DNA of 6,391 nucleotides, from positions 1 to 6,391 of the forward strand of contig NZ_CAHJWX010000115.1 of the NCBI RefSeq assembly GCF_903643065.1. The letters run 5' to 3'. The position numbers were made by a program, and so were the translations under genes. This stretch comes from Sphingomonas bacterium (GTDB lineage Bacteria > Pseudomonadota > Alphaproteobacteria > Sphingomonadales > Sphingomonadaceae). Shown here piece by piece: positions 1 through 4,886 of this stretch; the first letter of the stretch is position 1; every line of letters starts with the position of its first letter. A model generated the notes under the pieces. That model had not been told where the DNA came from, did no database searches, and saw only the letters and a list, made by a program, of their open reading frames with translations.

Positions 1-264
1 CAGGGCGTTGGAGATCTTGTCCTGGACGTATCGCGGGCTGATGCCGTGCATCCCCTCGCGCTCCGACTCCTCGCGCCGGCCCAGCCGCACGCCGCCATCG
101 GTGAGCCGCGCGACCTCGCCGGCCAGCGTCGGATCGGTCAGCGCGGCATGCGCGAACCGGTAATTGTCCGGATCGGAGCCGAGACCGTGCGCGTCCAGGA
201 ACGCGCCGATCGCGGCGAACAGCCCGTCCTCGCTCCCGACCTGCAACGCTCGCGCAGCCCGCAT
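1..264 (-). CDS. Partial hybrid gene: diguanylate-cyclase-like N-terminus joined in frame to a PrkA-like segment
   Basis: The gene starts with ATG at 264 and stays open for 88 codons to the left edge, so its 3' end is missing. Residues 1-62 ([20 protein letters not shown]..., then [12 protein letters not shown] and LTDGGVRL) resemble the helical N-terminal region preceding GGDEF domains in sphingomonad diguanylate cyclases. Residues 66-88 ([20 protein letters not shown]...) instead match, as I remember it, the EGM-x-G-[IL]-SPR-[YF]-[IV] region C-terminal to the AAA-like domain of PrkA serine protein kinases. The two halves do not belong together in any family I know. A G-rich stretch about 9 bases before the ATG is a possible ribosome binding site. 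The gene lies 58 bases downstream of the peroxiredoxin stop on the same strand, and I see no convincing promoter in that gap. The open frame is certain and the half-by-half assignment moderately so. Whether it is a true fusion, a deletion scar or an assembly join cannot be told here. Confidence 0.55.
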   Translation of the reverse strand, partial: MRAARALQVGSEDGLFAAIGAFLDAHGLGSDPDNYRFAHAALTDPTLAGEVARLTDGGVRLGRREESEREGMHGISPRYVQDKISNAL

Positions 265-322
265 CGCCCTGAACCCCCGGACGGATGCCTTACGAGAAAC
301 GGGTTAACGCTGTATTACCGCC

Positions 323-853
323 TCAGCGCGCGGCGAGCTTGCGCACCGCCGCCAGCGTCAGCTGGACGTGCTCGGCCGGGTTCATGTCGCTGTGCACGAA
401 CGCGATCCGTCCGTCGCGGCCGATCACATAGCTGGTGCGGCTGGTGATGTCGCCCAACGGCGTGGCGCGGCCCAGCGACACGTCATAGGCCTTGACCACC
501 GCCGGCGTCGCGGCGGCGACCGCGAACTTGCCCGCGCATTTCTCGGCGGAGAAGGCCTCCAGCTTGTCGACGTTGCCGGCGGTCACGCCGATCACGCTCG
601 CGCCCGCCTTGCCGAAATCGTCCATGGCTTCCGCAAAGGCGTGCGCCTCCGCGTTGCAGCCGCCGGTGAAGGCGGCCGGGAAGAAGTAGAGCACCACCGG
701 CCCCTTCTTCAGCGCGGTGGCGAGGTCGACGGTGAAGGGCTTGCCCGCGACCGCGCCTTGCGCGGTGAAGGGGGGTGCCTTGGCGCCGGGGGCGAGCGTC
801 GCGAGCGCGGGGGTGGCGAGCAGGGCGGCGGCGAGGAGGGCGAGGCGGCGCAT
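323..853 (-). CDS. Exported peroxiredoxin (AhpC/TSA-BCP type, thioredoxin fold)
   Basis: This 176-residue thiol peroxidase should reduce H2O2 or organic hydroperoxides. Residues 1-18 form a Sec signal peptide (MRR, hydrophobic LALLAAALLA core, ALA cleavage site), so the mature enzyme is probably periplasmic. The fold begins at about residue 21 (APGAKAPPF). The strand GPVVLYFFP leads into the active site PAAFTGGC, the P-x3-T-x2-C motif, with Pro59, Thr63 and peroxidatic Cys66. Cys106 (EKCAGKF) is the only other cysteine and the likely resolving one. Arg139 in TSRTSYVI fits the catalytic arginine. Residues CNAEA replace the usual CTxE/CSxE after the active cysteine. The start is set by AAAGGA (861-866), 7 bases before the ATG, and by the signal peptide. 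The frame stays open far upstream on this strand, but that stretch is antisense to the phosphatase gene and is not coding. The gene is divergent from the hisN-like gene with 66 bases between the start codons. The family is clear; the exact subfamily and its electron donor are not. Confidence 0.9.
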   Translation of the reverse strand: MRRLALLAAALLATPALATLAPGAKAPPFTAQGAVAGKPFTVDLATALKKGPVVLYFFPAAFTGGCNAEAHAFAEAMDDFGKAGASVIGVTAGNVDKLEAFSAEKCAGKFAVAAATPAVVKAYDVSLGRATPLGDITSRTSYVIGRDGRIAFVHSDMNPAEHVQLTLAAVRKLAAR

Positions 854-904
854 GGCGAGGTCCTTTGCGAGATCGGCCTTGCTGTAGCCTGTCGGGCTCC
901 GGCC

Positions 905-912
905 GGATAGGG
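905..912 (+). promoter_or_regulatory. Ribosome binding site deciding the phosphatase start
   Basis: GGATAGGG lies about 8 bases before ATG 920, a normal spacing, but only a couple of bases before the in-frame GTG at 914, which is too close. This favours ATG 920, two codons inside the longest open frame. I see no good -35/-10 pair in the 66 bases between this gene and the divergent peroxiredoxin. Confidence 0.5.
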
Positions 913-919
913 CGTGGCC

Positions 920-1711
920 ATGCCTGTCTCCGCCGCCGACCTGCAGCTCGCCGAGCGCCTCGCCAACGCCGCCGGCGCCGCGATCCGCCCCTTCTTCCGC
1001 GCGGACTATGCGATCGAGACCAAGGCCGATCACTCGCCGGTGACCGAGGCGGATCGCGCGGCAGAGGCGGCGATGCGCCGGCTGCTCGATGCGGAGGCGC
1101 CGGGCGACGGCGTGGTCGGCGAGGAATATGGGGCCAAGGAAGGCATCACCGGGCGGCGCTGGATACTCGATCCGATCGACGGCACGCGCTCGTTCACCGC
1201 TGGCCGCGCGATCTTCGGCACGCTGATCGCGCTGGTGGAAGGCGACTGGCCGGTGCTGGGGGTGATCGACCAGCCCGTGCAGCGCGAGCGCTGGATCGGC
1301 GCGGCGGGGCGGCCGACGACGCTGAACGGCGCGCGCGTGCGCACCCGCGCCTGCGCCAGGCTGGAGGGCGCGCTGCTCGCGACCACCAGCCCGCACCTGT
1401 TCGGGGGCGACGAGGCTCAGGCGTTCCTGCGGCTGGTGGCGAGGGTGTCGGGCGGGCACTCTCGGCAGGGGCCGGTCTATGGCGGCGATTGCTATAATTA
1501 CGGGCTGGTCGCGGCGGGCACGCTGGACCTGGTGTGCGAGGCGGGGCTGGCCCTGCACGACTTCGCCGCGCTCGCGCCGATCGTGGAGGGCGCGGGCGGG
1601 CTGATGTGCGACTGGCAGGGCGATCCGCTGACGGCGGCGAGCGGCGGCCAGGTGCTGGCGATCGGCGACGCGGCGCGGCTGGATGACGTGCTCGAAGCGT
1701 TGCACGGCTGA
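920..1711 (+). CDS. hisN: Inositol-monophosphatase-family phosphatase, probably histidinol-phosphatase (HisN type)
   Basis: This 263-residue Mg2+-dependent phosphatase belongs to the FIG/IMPase superfamily. Its likely reaction is L-histidinol phosphate to L-histidinol, the penultimate step of histidine synthesis in the cytoplasm. It shows all the metal-site motifs in order: SPVTEADR near residue 40, GEEYG (Glu68, Glu69), DPIDGTRSF (Asp84, Asp87, Gly88, Thr89), and LHDFAALAPIVEGAGG with the third metal aspartate at about 214 in place of the common WD. The segment GGDCYNYGLVAAGTLDLVCE resembles HisN-type enzymes more than generic SuhB proteins, and the length is normal. ATG 920 is preferred over GTG 914 on ribosome-binding-site spacing. 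The gene stands alone, divergent from the peroxiredoxin and convergent with the AsmA-like gene, with no other histidine gene visible. An inositol-1-phosphatase or 3'(2'),5'-bisphosphatase (CysQ) role cannot be excluded. Family confidence is very high and the HisN call good. Confidence 0.85.
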   Translation: MPVSAADLQLAERLANAAGAAIRPFFRADYAIETKADHSPVTEADRAAEAAMRRLLDAEAPGDGVVGEEYGAKEGITGRRWILDPIDGTRSFTAGRAIFGTLIALVEGDWPVLGVIDQPVQRERWIGAAGRPTTLNGARVRTRACARLEGALLATTSPHLFGGDEAQAFLRLVARVSGGHSRQGPVYGGDCYNYGLVAAGTLDLVCEAGLALHDFAALAPIVEGAGGLMCDWQGDPLTAASGGQVLAIGDAARLDDVLEALHG

Positions 1712-1712
1712 C

Positions 1713-1844
1713 TTCCCCTTCTCCCCTCGCGGGAGAAGGTGGCGCGAAGCGCCGGATGAGGGGGCTTGGGCGGCAAGCGCGCGAGCCTGCGGCTCGCCCC
1801 CTCACCCTTCCACCGCTTTCTTTCCCGCAAGGGGGAGAGGGGAA
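1713..1844. repeat. Composite palindromic intergenic repeat between convergent genes
   Basis: This element nearly fills the 138-base gap between the two convergent stop codons. Its outer arms form a large imperfect inverted repeat: 1713-1764 (starting TTCCCCTTCTCCC, ending GATGAGGGGG) pairs with the reverse complement of 1797-1844 (TTCCCCTCTCCCC...GGGTGAGGGGG). Three smaller perfect hairpins lie inside: a 9-bp stem at 1717-1725/1731-1739, a 5-bp GGCGC/GCGCC stem with loop GAA at 1741-1753, and a 7-bp GCGAGCC/GGCTCGC stem with loop TGC at 1781-1797. From memory, units with this CTTCTCCC...GGGAGAAGG and GATGAGGGG layout are dispersed in many copies in sphingomonad genomes. It has no open frame of its own. 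It may be a non-autonomous mobile unit, a terminator for both genes, or both. Confidence 0.8.
1717..1739. terminator. Possible terminator hairpin inside the palindromic repeat
   Basis: CCTTCTCCC and GGGAGAAGG form a perfect 9-bp stem with a 5-base loop, 6 bases after the phosphatase stop codon. No T-tract follows on the plus strand, so intrinsic termination is uncertain. On the minus strand it lies about 110 bases past the AsmA-like stop. It could equally act as a 3'-end stabiliser. Confidence 0.35.
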
Positions 1845-1849
1845 GAACG

Positions 1850-3976
1850 TCAGAAGATCCCCAGGAACTTCTTGCGCTGGCTCTTGCGCTCGCCGCCGGA
1901 CTTGTGTCCGTTCTCTTCCTTAGCCGTCGTGCCATGGCCGACATCGTCGCGCGGAGCGCCCTTGGTGGTGCGCTGCGCCGCCGCCGTGGCGCCCGCCAGC
2001 ACGGGGCCGCACGCCGTCGCCTTCGCGTCGCCCGGATCGATGAAGGCCAGGATCGCGGCGGGTGGGGCCGCCAGGATCGCCAGTCCCAGCCCCGCGCCGG
2101 CGCGGCCCAGCAGCTGCGGGCTGACGACGGCGAGCGTCGGCGCGGCGAAATGGCCGCCGATGCCGACCGGCGACTGGCCGGAGAAGAGCGAGAACTTCTT
2201 GCCGTCCGCGCGGATGGCAAGGTCGATCGCCTCCGTCCGGAACGAAAAGCCGCCGCGTCCGAGGATCACGTTCTTGCTCGTGTCGATCAGGATCGGGTCC
2301 GCCGCCGCGACGCCGTCGCGCACGGTAAAGCCGATCAGCCCGCAATTGATCGTGACCGGCTTCTCCAGCTTGTGCTCGAACATCTTCTGCACGAACGTGC
2401 CGACATCGAGTTCGGCGAGCTGGACGTTGCGGGTCCAGAAACTGCCCGCCGGGAGCACGAAGGCGATGCGCCCGTGGCCGGTGGCGAGCGAGTCGTGGAT
2501 CGTGTCGCCGCGCCCCTCCAGCTGGATACGCCCGCGCACGATGCCGCTGGTGCCCGCCTCCGCGACGCCGTAGCCGGCGAGCAGATGCCCGAGCGGCGTT
2601 GGTGACAGGCGGATGTCGTAGCGATCGAAGCTGGGGCGCTGGCGCGTGTCGAACAGCAGGTCCGACGCGACATGGCCGCGCGCCATGGTGAAGGTGAACG
2701 GCGACAGCGCCAGCCGGCCGCGATCGAGCGCCAGCGTCAGGTCCATGTCGCTGATCGGCAGGTTCTTCGAGCGGAGCCGGCCGATCGTCCAGCGCAGCCC
2801 CGCGTCGAACGCCCGCATCGTGGCCACGGGCAGCGCCGCGTCGGGCAGGATGCGCTGCGGCCCCGCCCCGGTCGCGGCGGCGGCAGCCGATACGCCCTGC
2901 GCCGCGACGATGTCGGGATTATAGCCGATGAAGGGCGCGGCATCGACGATATCGAGGGTGCGCGTCGTCAGCGCCGAGTCGAGCCGGACGCGCGCGCCGT
3001 TGGTGACGGTCAGCCGCCCCGCGACATCGCTGTCGCCGAAACTGCCCGCCAGCCGCGTGAACCGGTATGCCTCGCCCTTCTTCACGAGTTGCGCGTGGAG
3101 CCGGTAGGTGCGGGTCCGCGGGATCGCGACGCCGATGATGTTGAGCAGCTCGGCCATGTTGCGTCCGCGCGCGCGGACCTGCAGCGGCACGTCCTCGAAA
3201 TCGGCGATGGTCGGCAGCGTGCCGGCGACGTCGATGATGTTGTTCGCGGCATGCGCGGTCAGCGTCAGCTGGTTGGCGCCCCGGTTGACCGTGGCGTCGG
3301 GCGACAGCAGACGCGCGGCGAGCGTGAACGGCGTGGCGCGCAGCGTGCCGCTGCCCGTCACGCCCACCGCCCGTCCGATCCGCGCATCGGTCGAGCGGAT
3401 CGGATCGATGCGCAGGTCGGCGACGAGCGGCATGCGCGGGTCGCGGAAACGCACGGCCGTACCCCGCACGGTGGCGGTGTCGATGCGCGGGAACTCGAAC
3501 GGCTTGCCGCCCTTACCACCCGTGCCGAACGTCCACGTGTTGGCCGTATGGGCGCGGTCGAACTCCAGGTCGCCCGCGCCGCCCACCAGATCGAGCGAGT
3601 AGAATCGGCGCCGGCCGACGATCATCGACAGCGCCGCGATCCGCGCCTCGACATGGTCGGCGGTGAACAGCATCGGCTTGTCCGCCCAGGCCGGGTTGGC
3701 GACGCTGAGCCGATCGGCCACGAACCGGAGGTGGAACGGCGCGAAATACAGCTGAAAGTCGCCCGCCACGCGCACTTCCCGGCCGAGCGCGCGGCTGGCG
3801 AGCCCCTCGACCGGATGCTTGAGGAACCGTCCCTTGGTGACGAACAGGATCACCCAGGCCAGCACGATCATGCCCAGCAGCCCGAGCAGGATGTTTCGCA
3901 AGAGACGGCGCCAGCGGCGCGGATGCCGGGGGTCAGCCGACTGCTCGATACGCTGAACAGCCTCGTCCATCGTCAT
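1850..3976 (-). CDS. AsmA-family inner-membrane-anchored envelope protein
   Basis: The protein has 708 residues and is typical of long AsmA/YhjG-like proteins, which have one N-terminal membrane helix and a long periplasmic beta-rich body. The family is linked to outer-membrane assembly and intermembrane lipid transport. A basic cytoplasmic segment (HPRRWRRLLRN) precedes a single helix at about 28-46 (ILLGLLGMIVLAWVILFVT). The AsmA N-terminal signature follows (LGREVRVAGDFQLYFAPF, then SVANPAWADKP and LVGGAGDLEFDR). The C-terminal part has the family's DVGTFVQKMFEHK and KKFSLFSGQSPVGIGGHF segments, a hydrophobic stretch at 622-645 and Cys656 in ACGPVLAGA. The last 40 residues are a charged, Lys/Arg-rich tail ending KKFLGIF. 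The start at 3976 has GGAACGG just upstream; alternatives are ATG 3970 (706 residues) and ATG 4006 (718 residues, no ribosome binding site). It diverges from rpmI and is not part of a visible operon. The exact substrate is unknown. Confidence 0.85.
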   Translation of the reverse strand: MTMDEAVQRIEQSADPRHPRRWRRLLRNILLGLLGMIVLAWVILFVTKGRFLKHPVEGLASRALGREVRVAGDFQLYFAPFHLRFVADRLSVANPAWADKPMLFTADHVEARIAALSMIVGRRRFYSLDLVGGAGDLEFDRAHTANTWTFGTGGKGGKPFEFPRIDTATVRGTAVRFRDPRMPLVADLRIDPIRSTDARIGRAVGVTGSGTLRATPFTLAARLLSPDATVNRGANQLTLTAHAANNIIDVAGTLPTIADFEDVPLQVRARGRNMAELLNIIGVAIPRTRTYRLHAQLVKKGEAYRFTRLAGSFGDSDVAGRLTVTNGARVRLDSALTTRTLDIVDAAPFIGYNPDIVAAQGVSAAAAATGAGPQRILPDAALPVATMRAFDAGLRWTIGRLRSKNLPISDMDLTLALDRGRLALSPFTFTMARGHVASDLLFDTRQRPSFDRYDIRLSPTPLGHLLAGYGVAEAGTSGIVRGRIQLEGRGDTIHDSLATGHGRIAFVLPAGSFWTRNVQLAELDVGTFVQKMFEHKLEKPVTINCGLIGFTVRDGVAAADPILIDTSKNVILGRGGFSFRTEAIDLAIRADGKKFSLFSGQSPVGIGGHFAAPTLAVVSPQLLGRAGAGLGLAILAAPPAAILAFIDPGDAKATACGPVLAGATAAAQRTTKGAPRDDVGHGTTAKEENGHKSGGERKSQRKKFLGIF

Positions 3977-4119
3977 CCAACCGTTCCGCTCGCGATTCGG
4001 TTGCATGCGGACGCCCGAGCCGCTACGGGCCGCCGCTTCGCGAGCGAGACGATCACGACCCGCCCGGCCACCAGGGCTGCCGCGGCAGGTCCAGCCACGC
4101 TCCAACTGAAAGGACCAAA
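3977..4119. promoter_or_regulatory. Shared upstream region of the AsmA-like gene and rpmI-rplT
   Basis: These 143 bases separate two divergent starts and must hold both promoters and any leader of the ribosomal operon. On the plus strand, TTGCAT (4001-4006) and TACGGG (4024-4029) are spaced by 17 bases, a weak -35/-10 candidate for rpmI that would leave a leader of about 85-90 bases. A 12-base perfect palindrome, CTGCCGCGGCAG, lies at 4077-4088 in that leader. AAAGGA (4109-4114), 5 bases before ATG 4120, is the rpmI ribosome binding site. In other bacteria L20 represses this operon by binding its leader; I cannot demonstrate such a structure here. Confidence 0.4.
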
Positions 4120-4323
4120 ATGCCCAAGCTCAAGACCAAGAGCGGCGTCAAGAAACGCTTCACGCTCACTGCCTCCGGCAAGCTCAAGCACGGCGTCGCC
4201 GGCAAGCGCCACCGGCTGATCACCCACAACGGCAAGTACATTCGCCAGAACCGCGGCACCAGCGTGCTGTCGAAGGCCGACACCTCGACGGTGAAGGCCT
4301 GGGCCCCCTACGGCCTTTCTTGA
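4120..4323 (+). CDS. rpmI: 50S ribosomal protein L35 (bL35)
   Basis: This 67-residue, very basic protein of the large ribosomal subunit matches L35 along its full length. It opens MPKLKTKSGVKKRFTLTASG, continues with KLKHGVAGKRHRLITHN and NRGTSVLSKAD, and ends in the APYGL tail usual for alphaproteobacterial L35. Its length is standard. AAAGGA is placed 5 bases upstream of the ATG. It is followed 30 bases later by rplT, the conserved rpmI-rplT pair. In many bacteria infC lies directly upstream; here that place is taken by the divergent AsmA-like gene, so translation of L35 is not coupled to IF3. I see nothing unusual in the protein. Confidence 0.97.
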   Translation: MPKLKTKSGVKKRFTLTASGKLKHGVAGKRHRLITHNGKYIRQNRGTSVLSKADTSTVKAWAPYGLS

Positions 4324-4353
4324 CGTACGGGCTGAGCTGAGGAGCATCGATAT

Positions 4354-4725
4354 ATGGCACGAGTGAAACGCGGCGTCACGACGCGCGCCAAGCACAAGAA
4401 CATCCTGGAACAGGCAAAGGGTTATCGCGGCAGGCGCAAGAACACGATTCGGGTCGCGCGTCAGGCCGTCGAGAAGGCCGGGCAATACGCCTATCGCGAC
4501 CGCAAAGTGAAGAAGCGCACCTTCCGCGGCCTGTGGATCCAGCGCATCAACGCCGGCGTCCGCGCGGCGGGGCTGACCTATAGCCAGTTCATGCACGGGC
4601 TGAAGCTCGCGGGCGTCGAGCTGGACCGCAAGGTGCTGGCCGACCTTGCGATGCACGAGGGCGAGGCCTTCTCGGCGATCATCGCCCAGGCCCGCGCCGC
4701 GCTGCCGGCGCAGGCCGCCGCCTGA
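4354..4725 (+). CDS. rplT: 50S ribosomal protein L20 (bL20)
   Basis: L20 is a 23S rRNA-binding protein needed early in 50S assembly and, in several bacteria, an autoregulator of the rpmI-rplT operon. The 123 residues show the long basic N-terminal extension ([18 protein letters not shown], then [20 protein letters not shown]) followed by the globular RNA-binding domain ([39 protein letters not shown]). The C-terminal tail AALPAQAAA is an ordinary variable extension for alphaproteobacteria. GAGGAG at 4339-4344 lies 9 bases before the ATG. It is co-transcribed with rpmI and ends at a strong hairpin 22 bases after its stop codon, so pheS, often the next gene in this operon, is not visibly part of it here. 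Confidence 0.97.
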   Translation: MARVKRGVTTRAKHKNILEQAKGYRGRRKNTIRVARQAVEKAGQYAYRDRKVKKRTFRGLWIQRINAGVRAAGLTYSQFMHGLKLAGVELDRKVLADLAMHEGEAFSAIIAQARAALPAQAAA

Positions 4726-4747
4726 TCGCGGCACGACCGATGGCGTG

Positions 4748-4777
4748 AGGGGCCGGGCGAGCGATCGCCCGGCCCTT
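4748..4777 (+). terminator. Hairpin terminator of the rpmI-rplT operon
   Basis: GGGCCGGGCGA (4750-4760) and TCGCCCGGCCC (4765-4775) form a perfect 11-bp stem. It is closed by a GCGA loop of the GNRA type and extended at the base by a G-U and an A-U pair. It sits 22 bases after the rplT stop codon. Only two T's follow, so it may rely on the stability of the stem or on Rho. Confidence 0.75.
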
Positions 4778-4808
4778 CCGCGTTGCCGGGCCGGGGGCCG
4801 TGGCGGAC

Positions 4809-4865
4809 CACCTGATGCGACGACAGGTGATGGGCGCGCATAACAGCGGTCTTTTGCGGAACCGC
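4809..4865. promoter_or_regulatory. Two inverted repeats upstream of hscC, possible operators
   Basis: CACCTG (4809-4814) and CAGGTG (4824-4829) are perfect inverted half-sites separated by 9 bases. GCGGT (4846-4850) and ACCGC (4861-4865) form a second inverted pair 10 bases apart, ending 21 bases before the hscC start. Both lie in the non-coding gap 4726-4886. They could be operator sites, or the second could be a small hairpin; short GC-rich repeats also arise by chance. Confidence 0.3.
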
Positions 4866-4872
4866 CGCCTTC

Positions 4873-4878
4873 GCTAAT
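4873..4878 (+). promoter_or_regulatory. Candidate -10 element of hscC, placed for a leaderless transcript
   Basis: GCTAAT matches four of six bases of TATAAT, and overlapping TAATCC (4875-4880) is an alternative reading. Either would place transcription initiation at or very near ATG 4887. No convincing -35 is seen at 16-18 bases upstream (sequence around TCTTTTGC). An RpoH-like heat-shock promoter (CTTGAA...CCCCAT) is not evident either. Confidence 0.3.
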
Positions 4879-4886
4879 CCCCGTCC

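Noticed and set aside
303..308. GTTAAC palindrome, considered as a CtrA site before the left-edge gene
   Set aside because: A full CtrA site needs two TTAA half-sites seven bases apart; only one is present.
1493..1498. Perfect TATAAT on the plus strand
   Set aside because: It lies inside the phosphatase gene, where it encodes the family residues Cys-Tyr-Asn-Tyr. No -35 sequence is present 16-18 bases upstream.
854..1705. Long in-frame open extension upstream of the peroxiredoxin on the minus strand
   Set aside because: It runs antisense through the phosphatase gene, is arginine/alanine-rich with no recognisable domain, and is open only because of GC-rich codon bias. The signal peptide and ribosome binding site fix the true start at 853.
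4077..4088. 12-base palindrome considered as a terminator
   Set aside because: It has only a four-base stem once a loop is allowed, no T-tract, and lies upstream of rpmI, so it is noted only as a possible binding site.
2672..4219. 515-codon open frame on the plus strand across the AsmA-like gene and into rpmI
   Set aside because: It is a shadow of the real genes: low complexity, Arg/His/Asp-rich, no domain, and out of frame with rpmI.
3973..4734. 253-codon minus-strand open frame across rpmI and rplT
   Set aside because: It is antisense to two certain ribosomal protein genes, with no recognisable protein features or ribosome binding site.
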